From Streptomyces sp. DH-12 (lineage in GTDB: Bacteria > Actinomycetota > Actinomycetes > Streptomycetales > Streptomycetaceae), in contig NZ_PPFB01000001.1 of assembly GCF_002899455.1 (NCBI RefSeq), positions 4,687,001 through 4,751,000 of the forward strand: DNA of 64,000 nt, read 5' to 3'. Under the pieces are notes generated by a model. The model searched no databases and was not told the DNA's origin. It was given only the letters and a program-made list of their open reading frames with translations. Positions 8,021 to 15,742 of the stretch are shown piece by piece (the first letter of the stretch is position 1; the number at the start of each line of letters is the position of its first letter). The position numbers and the translations under genes are program-made.

Positions 8021-9004
8021 ATGTCCGCCCCCGCCCACGTCGACCCCCGTCTGCTGCGCGCCTTCGTCACCGTCGCCGAGGAACTGCACTTCACCCGCGC
8101 CGCCGCGCGTCTCTACGTCGCCCAGCAGGCGCTCAGCCGGGACGTGCGGCGCCTGGAGCGGGAGCTGGGCTGCGAGCTGTTCGTGCGCAGCACCCGCCGG
8201 GTCACGCTCACCGCCGACGGCGAGCGCCTGCTGCCGTACGCCCGCGCGGCGCTCCAGGCGCAGGACGACCTGCTCGCCGCCGCCGGACGGAGCCGCCCGC
8301 TGCTCGTGGACCTCAACTCCCCGGGCCTCAAGACCCATCGCGAGGTGCTGCGCCGGGCGCGTGAGCGGGCCCCCGGGCACGAGCTGATGGCCCGCTACGA
8401 GAGCGGGCTGACCTGGGCGGCGGGGGAGCTGCTCGCGGGGCGGCTGGACGTGTCGTTCGGCCGGTTCGCGGGGCTCGCGCCGGCGGTGCGGGCCGGGCTG
8501 GACCAGCAGCCGGTGCGGTACGAGCCGATGGCGGTGGTGCTGCCCGAGGGCCACGCGCTGGCCGCGCTGCCCGAGGTGCCGCTGGCCGCGCTGGCGGGCG
8601 TGACCGTGTACGCCGGGGCGGGCAACGACCGCACGGAGGAGTGGACGGACCTGGCGCGGCGGCTGTTCGAGGGCCGGGGGATCACGCTCGCGCCGCCCGC
8701 GCCGCTGGCGGTGGGGGAGGAGGAGTTCCAGCGAGTGATGGCGAGGACCGGGCACCCGGTCCTCGCCGTGGTCGGTTTTCCGCCACTCCCCGGAACGGTG
8801 TCGCGGCCCCTGGTGGCGCCGGTGCCCCTCTCGCCCGTGTCGCTTGTGTGGCGGAAGGGCATGATGCATCCCGCTCTGGCCGAACTGCGCGGTTCGGCGG
8901 CCGAGCTCGCCGCCGGGCGGGGCTGGCTGCGGCGCCCCGTGGACTCCTGGCTCCCGGAGGCCGACGCCGCCGTCATGGGAGCGCACCCAATGTCTCGCTG
9001 CTGA
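8021..9004 (+). CDS. LysR-family transcriptional regulator
   Basis: A LysR-type regulator of 327 residues. The N-terminal winged HTH is evident (LLRAFVTVAEELHFTRAAAR, then QQALSRDVRRLERELGCELF and RVTLTADGERLLPYA). A substrate-binding effector domain follows from about residue 90 (LLVDLNSPGLKTHREVL, then LDVSFGRFAGL). LysR proteins commonly regulate the divergent neighbour, here the MFS transporter, and repress their own gene. The 83-bp shared interval contains TTGACG near 7992, compatible with a -35 element for this gene. Confidence 0.92.
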   Translation: MSAPAHVDPRLLRAFVTVAEELHFTRAAARLYVAQQALSRDVRRLERELGCELFVRSTRRVTLTADGERLLPYARAALQAQDDLLAAAGRSRPLLVDLNSPGLKTHREVLRRARERAPGHELMARYESGLTWAAGELLAGRLDVSFGRFAGLAPAVRAGLDQQPVRYEPMAVVLPEGHALAALPEVPLAALAGVTVYAGAGNDRTEEWTDLARRLFEGRGITLAPPAPLAVGEEEFQRVMARTGHPVLAVVGFPPLPGTVSRPLVAPVPLSPVSLVWRKGMMHPALAELRGSAAELAAGRGWLRRPVDSWLPEADAAVMGAHPMSRC

Positions 9005-9168
9005 TACAAAAGGTCGCCCCGCGAACACGCAACCTCCGCGTGCGCTACATTCGATGCCCGAGCACGGTGTGATAAACGGGGCGCTCGGAGCGGGTGGGGG
9101 CCCGGTCCGCCGACGGGTGCTCGGGTCGTACGCGCGCCGAAGACTCCGTTGGGGGGAAGTGCGAGCGC

Positions 9169-10611
9169 GTGGAGAAGTGGCGAGAAGACGCCCAACCGGG
9201 GCGGCCGCAGTCGGCCGGCACTTCCCGGAGGTCCGCGGAAGGGGACGAGGCCGCCCGTGAGACACGGGTGATGCCCCTGGCGGACCGGCCCGTCGGACCC
9301 GGCGTGAGAGACGGCGCGGAGAGCCTCCGCGCCGGTTCCGGTTCCCTGGACGAACGCTGGGCGCGTCTTGGCGTGTTCCCGTCCGGGAACGGCGACGACG
9401 ACCGGACGCGGGTGCTGCCCCCGTCCGGGACCGACGACAGGACCCAGGTCCTGCCCGACGCGTCCGGCCGCACGGTCCCGCCCGCCCGGCCCGGCAGCGA
9501 GGACCGTACACAGGTGCTGCCCGAGGTGGGCGGACGCGCGGAGCCGCCCGCCCGGCCCGGCCCGGCCGGCGGCGCCCGCCCGTCCGGCGGCCCTGTCGCG
9601 TCCGGCGGCCGGGACCGCTTCGACGCCTTCGGGAAGCCGCCCGCGGGGCGCCGGGTCGCCGACGAGGCCTACGACTCCGAGCGCACCACCGCCCTGCGCG
9701 TCCCCCGCCCGGCAGCCCCGGCGGCCCCGGCGGCCGGGACGGTGGACGCCGGCGCCACGGCCCGGCTCCCGGTCACGGGCGCCGCGGTCCCCGGGGACAC
9801 CGGCACCGCCGTACGCGACCCCTGGCAGGAGGAATCCGGCGGCACCGGTGAGGCCACCCACGACCCGCACGAGGTGACGGTCCAGCTCGACGCCGTGCAG
9901 ATAGGCGCCGGCGGTGTGCTGAGCCGTACACCCGGAGCGGGCGCGGCGCCCGAGGCGGCCCCCGTGTTCGTCGACGAGTCGGGCCGCCGCAACCGGCTCT
10001 ACCGCCGCATCGGCCTGGCCGTCGGCCTCGCCTGCGTGGGCTACGCCGTCGTCATGGTCGCCACCCTGCTGTCCGGCAACTCCGCCGCCCCCTGGATGCC
10101 CGTCCCGGGCCAGGAGGGCAAGCCGGCCGAGCAGGTGGAGACCACGCCCCGGCCCTCCGCGACCGACCCCGCCCCCAGCTCCGGCGCCGGCCTCGACCCG
10201 GGCGCCGTGCCGACCGTCCCGGACGCCGCCGACCTGCCCGGACCCGGCGCCTCCGCGCCCGCGGCGGGCGGCACCGGCGGCACCGTGGAGCAGCCCGACG
10301 GCGATGCCCCGGCGACCACGCCGACCGGCCGCGCCAGCTCCCAGCCGGGCACCGGCGGCGCCGACGCGGACGGCGGCCCCGCCGCCGAGACGCCCCCGGC
10401 CGGCGGAGGCGCCAGCACCCAGCCCTCCACGCCGACGACCGAGGACGACGTCCCGCAGCCCGAGACGTCCGACCCCGTCGGCGACGGCGGCGAGGCCGGC
10501 GGCACCGACAGCCTTTCCGCTCCGTCCGCCGGCCGCCCGGTCGCCGTCGAACCCGCCGCGGGCGCGGGCTCCGCCCCCATCGCCGCACCGTCCCCGGAGA
10601 ACGTCCTCTGA
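9169..10611 (+). CDS. matA: MatA-like single-pass membrane protein of the surface-polysaccharide locus
   Basis: This protein of about 480 residues has a long cytosolic N-terminal region with several acidic segments of the form DDRTRVLPPSG / DDRTQVLPDASG / EDRTQVLPEVGG. One transmembrane helix follows at about residues 281-301 (IGLAVGLACVGYAVVMVATLL). The extracytoplasmic tail is rich in Pro, Ala, Gly and Thr. GTG at 9169 is chosen because it is preceded by a strong GGGGGG ribosome site; the open frame extends further upstream. It is directly followed (1-bp overlap) by the deacetylase-glycosyltransferase gene. That pairing matches the matAB genes recalled from S. coelicolor and S. lividans, which are required for a PNAG-like matrix polymer and pellet formation. 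Biochemical role is unknown; the name rests on context. Confidence 0.7.
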   Translation: MEKWREDAQPGRPQSAGTSRRSAEGDEAARETRVMPLADRPVGPGVRDGAESLRAGSGSLDERWARLGVFPSGNGDDDRTRVLPPSGTDDRTQVLPDASGRTVPPARPGSEDRTQVLPEVGGRAEPPARPGPAGGARPSGGPVASGGRDRFDAFGKPPAGRRVADEAYDSERTTALRVPRPAAPAAPAAGTVDAGATARLPVTGAAVPGDTGTAVRDPWQEESGGTGEATHDPHEVTVQLDAVQIGAGGVLSRTPGAGAAPEAAPVFVDESGRRNRLYRRIGLAVGLACVGYAVVMVATLLSGNSAAPWMPVPGQEGKPAEQVETTPRPSATDPAPSSGAGLDPGAVPTVPDAADLPGPGASAPAAGGTGGTVEQPDGDAPATTPTGRASSQPGTGGADADGGPAAETPPAGGGASTQPSTPTTEDDVPQPETSDPVGDGGEAGGTDSLSAPSAGRPVAVEPAAGAGSAPIAAPSPENVL

Positions 10612-12329
10612 TGGCATCCCCGTCCCACCGCCGCCGGGCGCCCCGCCCGGACCGGCGCGGCGCACTGCGCCGTCGCGTACCGCTGCGCCTGCTGCTCCCG
10701 CTGCTGGTCCTGGTCGCCCTCGCCGCCATGCTGATGCTGCGCGGCTACGTGCACAGCGAGATCCTCGCCGACCACCGGGTGCAGAACCCGGCGCCCACCA
10801 CCGAGGTGCCGAAGGAGATACTCGAGGGCGGCCCGGTGATAGACGTCCGCACGGGCGAGGCCACCACCCTCAGCGTGCCGGACGGCCGCCTGGTGCTCAC
10901 CTTCGACGACGGCCCGGACCCCACCTGGACGCCGAGGGTGCTCGACGTGCTGAAGAAGCACGACGCGCACGCCGTCTTCTTCGTCACCGGCACCATGGCC
11001 TCCCGCTACCCGGACCTCGTCCAGCGCATGGTCGACGAGGGCCACGAGATCGGCCTGCACACCTTCAACCACCCCGACCTGTCGCTGCAGTCCAGGGAGC
11101 GCATCGACTGGGAGCTGTCGCAGAACCAGCTCGCCATCACCGGCGCGGCCGGCATCCGCACCTCGCTGTTCCGTCCGCCGTACTCCTCCTACTCCGCCGC
11201 CATGGACAACGAGTCGTGGCCGGTCACCGAGTACATCGGCAGCCGCGGCTACCTCACCGTCGTCAACAACACCGACAGCGAGGACTGGAAGCGGCCCGGC
11301 GTCGACGAGATCATCCGCCGCGCCACCCCGGAGAACGGCGAGGGCGCCATCGTCCTCATGCACGACTCCGGCGGCGACCGCAGCCAGACCGTGGCCGCGC
11401 TCGACAGGTTCCTGCCCGACCTGAAGGAGAAGGGCTACGAGTTCGACAACCTGACCGAGGCCCTGGACGCGCCCAGCGCGCACAGCACGGTCACCGGACC
11501 CGAGCTCTGGAAGGGCAAGGCCTGGATCTTCCTGGTGCAGGCCTCCGAGAAGATCACCGACGTGCTGGTGGTCGGCCTGGCGATCATCGGCACCCTGGTC
11601 ATCGCCCGCTTCGTGCTGATGCTGCTGCTGTCCGGCGCCCACGCCCGCCGGGTGCGCGGCAAGAACTTCCGCTGGGGCCCGCCGGTCACCGAGCCCGTCA
11701 CGGTGCTCGTCCCGGCGTACAACGAGGCCAAGTGCATCGAGAACACCGTCACCTCCCTGATGGCCAGCGATCACCCGATCGAGGTGCTGGTCATCGACGA
11801 CGGGTCCACCGACGGCACCGCCCGCATCGTCGAGGCGATGGGCCTGCCCAACGTCCGGGTCATCCGCCAGCTCAACGCGGGCAAGCCCGCCGCCCTCAAC
11901 CGGGGCCTGGCCAACGCCCGGTACGACATCGTCGTGATGATGGACGGCGACACGGTCTTCGAGCCGTCCACCGTCCGTGAACTCGTCCAGCCCTTCGGCG
12001 ACCCGAAGGTCGGCGCCGTCGCCGGCAACGCGAAGGTCGGCAACAAGGACAGCCTCATCGGCGCCTGGCAGCACATCGAGTACGTGATGGGCTTCAACCT
12101 GGACCGCCGGATGTACGACATCCTGCGCTGCATGCCGACCATCCCGGGCGCCGTCGGCGCCTTCCGGAAGTCGGCGCTGGAGCCCATCGGCGGCATGAGC
12201 GACGACACGCTCGCCGAGGACACCGACGTCACCATGGCGCTGCACCGCGCGGGCTGGCGCGTGGTCTACGCGGAGAACGCCCGCGCCTGGACCGAGGCCC
12301 CGGAGACCGTGCAGCAGCTCTGGTCGTAG
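10611..12329 (+). CDS. matB: MatB-like polysaccharide deacetylase/GT2 glycosyltransferase, truncated by in-frame TAG
   Basis: This is the 572-residue N-terminal part of a bifunctional enzyme. After a TM helix (about 23-45) comes a polysaccharide deacetylase (NodB) domain: LTFDDGPD near residue 96, the metal-binding HTFNH and the catalytic-face motif RPPYSSYS. A second TM segment lies at about 318-343. The GT2 domain has VPAYNEAK, DDGSTDGTA, the DxD motif MDGDTVFEP and the EDTDVT catalytic-base region. Translation stops at TAG (12327-12329). The following codons continue in the same frame as RYRWSYGTMQAIWKH, so the stop replaces the Gln of the QxxRW acceptor/processivity motif (CAG to TAG). 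The product would lack this motif and the C-terminal membrane segments, so it is probably inactive as a synthase. The deacetylase domain is intact. Confidence 0.9.
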   Translation: MASPSHRRRAPRPDRRGALRRRVPLRLLLPLLVLVALAAMLMLRGYVHSEILADHRVQNPAPTTEVPKEILEGGPVIDVRTGEATTLSVPDGRLVLTFDDGPDPTWTPRVLDVLKKHDAHAVFFVTGTMASRYPDLVQRMVDEGHEIGLHTFNHPDLSLQSRERIDWELSQNQLAITGAAGIRTSLFRPPYSSYSAAMDNESWPVTEYIGSRGYLTVVNNTDSEDWKRPGVDEIIRRATPENGEGAIVLMHDSGGDRSQTVAALDRFLPDLKEKGYEFDNLTEALDAPSAHSTVTGPELWKGKAWIFLVQASEKITDVLVVGLAIIGTLVIARFVLMLLLSGAHARRVRGKNFRWGPPVTEPVTVLVPAYNEAKCIENTVTSLMASDHPIEVLVIDDGSTDGTARIVEAMGLPNVRVIRQLNAGKPAALNRGLANARYDIVVMMDGDTVFEPSTVRELVQPFGDPKVGAVAGNAKVGNKDSLIGAWQHIEYVMGFNLDRRMYDILRCMPTIPGAVGAFRKSALEPIGGMSDDTLAEDTDVTMALHRAGWRVVYAENARAWTEAPETVQQLWS

Positions 12330-12809
12330 CGCTACCGCTGGTCGTACGGCACGATGCAGGCCATCTGGAAGCACCGCCGCGCCCTCGTCGAGAAGGGCCC
12401 CTCCGGCCGCTTCGGCCGTGTGGGCCTGCCCTTCGTCTCGCTGTTCATGATCGTGGCCCCGCTGCTGGCCCCGCTGATCGACGTCTTCCTGCTGTACGGC
12501 CTGGTCTTCGGACCGACCCAGCAGACCATCCTCGCGTGGCTGGGCGTGCTGGCCATCCAGGCGGTCTGCGCCGCGTACGCGTTCCGCCTGGACAAGGAAC
12601 GCATGACCCACCTGATCTCGCTGCCGCTGCAGCAGATCCTCTACCGCCAGCTCATGTACGTCGTGCTGCTCCAGTCCTGGATCACCGCGCTCACCGGCGG
12701 CCGGCTGCGCTGGCAGAAGCTGCGCCGCACCGGTGTGGTCGGAGCGCCCGTGAACGGGACCGTGCCGAGCGGCCAGGCGTACCACGACGACCGGAGGCCG
12801 GTGGCATGA
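12330..12809 (+). pseudogene. matB: C-terminal remainder of matB after the amber codon
   Basis: This stretch continues the matB frame with no shift. It begins with RYRWSYG, the rest of the QxxRW motif, then a basic segment (KHRRALVEKG). At least three transmembrane helices follow (VSLFMIVAPLLAPLIDVFLL, LAWLGVLAIQAVCAAYAF, LMYVVLLQSWITALTGG). These helices normally form the export channel of processive GT2 synthases. An internal ATG at 12354 could start a 151-residue fragment, but no good ribosome site precedes it. The final TGA overlaps the ATG of the acyltransferase gene, showing that the original gene ended here. The whole gene would encode about 732 residues. Confidence 0.85.
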
Positions 12810-14125
12810 CCCACGGACACCCGTCCGGCGCCGGCCCGGTTCCGGGACCGGCCGGCCCGTACCCGACCCCCTACGGCGGACACACGGGCACGGCCCCGCA
12901 GCCGCCGTACCCGTTCCCCCGGCAGCACACCACGGAGCCGGCTCCGGAAGCCGCGGAGGCGCCGGTCCGCGAGAAGCCGGGCCGGGACCGGTACCTGGAC
13001 CTGCTGCGCTCCATCGCCCTGGTCCGCGTCGTCGTCTTCCACCTCTTCGGGTGGGCCTGGCTGACGGTGCTGTTCCCGTCGATGGGCGTGATGTTCGCGC
13101 TCGCCGGCTCGCTGATGGCCAGGTCGCTGAAGCGGCCCGCGTGGAGCGTGATCCGCGGACGGCTCCGCCGCCTGCTGCCCCCCTTGTGGATCTTCGGCGC
13201 CATCGTGCTGACGCTGCTGTTCGTCAGCGGCTGGAACCCGGGCAAGGACCCCGGCCAGGGCGGCGGGCTCTGGGGTCTGGTCAAACTGTTCAACTACCTG
13301 GTCCCGATCGGCGCCCCGCCCTACCCGTTCGAGGCCGCGGACCTCGGGCCGCTGGGCGCCACCTGGGCGACCGACGCGGTGGGGCCGCTGTGGTACCTGC
13401 GCGCCTACCTGTGGTTCGTGCTCGCCTCCCCGCTGCTGCTGTGGGCGTTCCGCCGGGCGCCCTGGCCGACGCTGCTCGCCCCGCTCGGCCTGACGGCCGT
13501 CGTCGGCACCGGGCTGGTCACCATCCCCGGCGAGACCGGCAACGCGGTCACCGACTTCGCGGTCTACGGCTCCTGCTGGGTGCTGGGCTTCGCCCACCAG
13601 GACGGCATGCTCAAGCGGGTCCCGTGCTACATCACCGTGTCCTGCGCCTCCCTGGTGATGGCGTTCGGCCTGTGGTGGGCCTCGGGCCACCTCGGTGACT
13701 CGGGGTGGAACCTCAACGACATCCCGCTGGCCCAGGCCACCTGGTCGTTCGGGTTCGTGGTGATCCTGCTCCAGTACTCGCCGTCGTGGCGGGAACTGCC
13801 GGGACGGCTCGCCGGCTGGGACCGGATGGTGACCCTGTCCAACAACCGGGCGGTCACCATCTACCTCTGGCACAACCTGCTGATCGCGCTCACCTTCCCG
13901 CTCGTCGACCTGCTGTACAAGCTCCCGTTCATGCAGAACGAGCGCGGGGTGGAGGCCCTCAACAGCACCTACGAGCTCTGGACGTTCACGTTCATCTGGC
14001 CGCTCATCGGCCTGGTGGTGCTCGCGACCGGCTGGGTCGAGGACCTCGCGGCGAAGCGCCGCCCGAGGCTCTGGCCGAACGGGAGCAAGAGGTCCCGCCC
14101 GCGGGCCGGGGCACGCCGGGGCTGA
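12806..14125 (+). CDS. Acyltransferase family 3 membrane protein
   Basis: This 439-residue integral membrane acyltransferase (acyltransferase 3/OafA-like) probably transfers acyl groups to an exported polysaccharide. A Pro/Gly-rich cytosolic N terminus of about 55 residues is followed by RYLDLLRSIALVRVVVFHLFG, which holds the family's early Arg and His. About ten hydrophobic helices follow. The ATG overlaps the last bases of matB (ATGA), so translation is coupled to a gene that is now interrupted and polarity is possible. With matA and matB it forms a surface-glycan locus in which it is the natural candidate for modifying the polymer (inferred). A 14-bp terminator lies 30 bp downstream. Confidence 0.88.
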   Translation: MTHGHPSGAGPVPGPAGPYPTPYGGHTGTAPQPPYPFPRQHTTEPAPEAAEAPVREKPGRDRYLDLLRSIALVRVVVFHLFGWAWLTVLFPSMGVMFALAGSLMARSLKRPAWSVIRGRLRRLLPPLWIFGAIVLTLLFVSGWNPGKDPGQGGGLWGLVKLFNYLVPIGAPPYPFEAADLGPLGATWATDAVGPLWYLRAYLWFVLASPLLLWAFRRAPWPTLLAPLGLTAVVGTGLVTIPGETGNAVTDFAVYGSCWVLGFAHQDGMLKRVPCYITVSCASLVMAFGLWWASGHLGDSGWNLNDIPLAQATWSFGFVVILLQYSPSWRELPGRLAGWDRMVTLSNNRAVTIYLWHNLLIALTFPLVDLLYKLPFMQNERGVEALNSTYELWTFTFIWPLIGLVVLATGWVEDLAAKRRPRLWPNGSKRSRPRAGARRG

Positions 14126-14154
14126 TCGTCACGGGCGGAGGCGTCGAGGAGCGG

Positions 14155-14185
14155 AGGGCCGTCGGACGACACGTCCGACGGCCCT
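14155..14185 (+). terminator. Terminator of the mat-acyltransferase operon
   Basis: Perfect 14-bp arms AGGGCCGTCGGACG (14155-14168) and its complement (14172-14185) around a 3-nt loop, 30 bp after the acyltransferase stop. Confidence 0.8.
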
Positions 14186-14257
14186 CACCCGTTCACCCGC
14201 GACGCCGGCGGCTCACCCGGCGGCCATCCGTAGCCTCGCGCCGTACGCGTCGCACGC

Positions 14258-14648
14258 ATGACGGTGCGGGCCGCACCGCGCGGCCACGGCAGGCAGGACG
14301 CCCTCGACGTCGTCGAGTCGCCGGCCCCGGAGCTGGTCACCGACGCCTGCCCGCACACCGAAGGGCCCGCCTCCCCCCAGGCTCACGGGGCTGGGCGACG
14401 GCCGGCTGCGGGCCGGGGGGTGGGACAGCGACCCGTACGTCCCCTCCCCGTCCGGCGGGGCCGGTGACGATTCCGCCCCGCTCGCTCCGCTCGACACCGG
14501 GTCCGGGCGCGGACTGCTTCTCGTGCAGGAGTACGCCGACTCCTGGGGAGGGCGGGCCCTCGGTGACGGTGCGCTGGGGCGGGGAGCGGGGAAGCTGCTC
14601 TGGTTCGAGGTGGGCGGCCGTGCCACACTGCCCCTGTTGCCGAAGTGA
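14258..14648 (+). pseudogene. Frameshifted RsbW-like ATP-binding (HATPase_c_2) protein
   Basis: Two overlapping frames together read as an anti-sigma-type histidine-kinase-like ATPase of about 129 residues. The first frame (from ATG 14258) gives ALDVVESPAPELVTDACPHT, which aligns with the usual SELVTNAVRHT N-box. The second frame (to TGA 14646-14648) gives LTGLGDGRLRAGGWDSDP, then DTGSGRGLLLVQEYADSWGG and GKLLWFEV, the G-boxes. The junction is a run of six C at 14373-14378; with five C the text reads GPASPRLTGLGDG continuously. The N terminus also looks short by some 30 residues and lacks a ribosome site. Either the gene is decaying or the C-tract is a sequencing error; a slippery, phase-variable tract is possible but unproven. 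Confidence 0.7.
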
Positions 14649-14674
14649 ACGGTGGGCCAGGGGGCGCGGGGCGT

Positions 14675-15568
14675 ATGAGCAAGCGGCAGACGCAGAAGAT
14701 GCTGCAGTTGATGGCGAGCGGGGAGCCGGTGCAGCTCACCAGCCCCATGGCGTCCGTGAAGAAACTCGCCCGGCTCGCCTTCGTCGCCCAGCAGTTCGGC
14801 TACGAGTACGCCGACGTCCGGCAGGGCGGCGGGGGGAACAACGGCAAGCTCACGATGCTGATCGTGCCCGACCCCAGCCCGCAGGCGCAGGCCCGCGCCG
14901 CGCAGAACCGGGCGCAGTACCCGAACGCACACGACGGCGTCTCCCTGCCGCCGCTCGTGCCGGACGCCGTCGAACTGCTCAAGGCGCGCATCAACTTCGA
15001 CCTCACCGGAAAGAGCGCCGAGAAGCGGATCGGCTACGGCGCCCTCGGCGTCTCCATCGGCAGCGTGATCATCGCCTACCGGCTCGGCGGCACCTCGGAC
15101 GACTTCGTCGTCGCGGCGGTGATCTGGCTGGCTCTCATGGCGGTCCTGGGCATCGGCTTCGTCGTCACCCGCAAGCGCAACGCCAAGTTCGCGGCGCGGC
15201 TCCAGGCGGCCGGCTTCGCACCGGTGACGGACGAGACGGGCCGGGTGCGCTACCTGCCGCCGGGCGGTCAGACGCCGGGGCACGGCAACCCCTTCGGGAG
15301 CGGCCCCTACGGCCCGTACGGGGCGCAGGCCGGCGCCCCGGCCCCGCAGCAGCAGCCCGCCCCGGGCTACGCCCAGCAGCCCCCGGCGTACGGCCGGCCG
15401 TTCCCGCAGCAGCAGCCCGGCCCGTACGCCCAGCAGCCGCCCGTCTACGGTCAGCCCGGTCCGTACGGCGTCCCGCCCCAGCAGGCGCCCGGCCCCTACG
15501 GGCAGCCCGGCCCCTACGGTGCCCCGCAGCAGCAATCCGGTCCCTACGGGCAGCCCCCGCAGCACTGA
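14675..15568 (+). CDS. Membrane protein with Pro/Gln/Tyr-rich C-terminal tail
   Basis: This 297-residue protein is not assigned to a named family. A cytosolic N-terminal domain (about 1-120) has the conserved-looking segment LQLMASGEPVQLTSPMASVKK and FVAQQFGYEYADV. Two transmembrane helices follow (YGALGVSIGSVIIAYRLGG and VVAAVIWLALMAVLGIGFVV). The last 90 residues are a repetitive tail of QQPAPGYAQQPP and GPYGQPGPYG units, typical of disordered actinobacterial membrane-protein tails. ATG 14675 is chosen because a GGGGCGCGGGG ribosome site precedes it. The neighbouring HATPase remnant is too degraded to inform function. Confidence 0.75.
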   Translation: MSKRQTQKMLQLMASGEPVQLTSPMASVKKLARLAFVAQQFGYEYADVRQGGGGNNGKLTMLIVPDPSPQAQARAAQNRAQYPNAHDGVSLPPLVPDAVELLKARINFDLTGKSAEKRIGYGALGVSIGSVIIAYRLGGTSDDFVVAAVIWLALMAVLGIGFVVTRKRNAKFAARLQAAGFAPVTDETGRVRYLPPGGQTPGHGNPFGSGPYGPYGAQAGAPAPQQQPAPGYAQQPPAYGRPFPQQQPGPYAQQPPVYGQPGPYGVPPQQAPGPYGQPGPYGAPQQQSGPYGQPPQH

Positions 15569-15604
15569 CCCCTCACCGCGTCCCCGGTGACCGGTGACGG
15601 ACTC

Positions 15605-15634
15605 CTCTCACCCCGCCCCCGCCCGGGGTGAGAG
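15605..15634 (+). terminator. Terminator downstream of the membrane protein gene
   Basis: Arms CTCTCACCCC (15605-15614) and GGGGTGAGAG (15625-15634) form a perfect 10-bp stem with a C-rich 10-nt loop, separating this gene from narK. Confidence 0.7.
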
Positions 15635-15659
15635 CAACGTTCCCTGCCGGTCACCGCGT

Positions 15660-15675
15660 GCCACAGGCCGGAAAC
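15660..15675 (+). promoter_or_regulatory. Candidate GlnR box upstream of narK
   Basis: GCCAC-N6-GAAAC resembles the GlnR half-site pair GTNAC-N6-GAAAC with one mismatch, 67 bp upstream of narK. GlnR control of nitrate genes is established in S. coelicolor; this exact site is an inference. Confidence 0.4.
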
Positions 15676-15742
15676 GCCCCCTCCCTACCTTCGGAACCAG
15701 CCCTCGCGGCACCGCCGCGCCCCGGAGAACAGTGGAGGCCCC

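Noticed and set aside
12330..12809. Independent 151-residue gene from ATG 12354
   Set aside because: It continues matB in phase starting with the rest of its QxxRW motif and lacks its own ribosome site; it is the severed C terminus.
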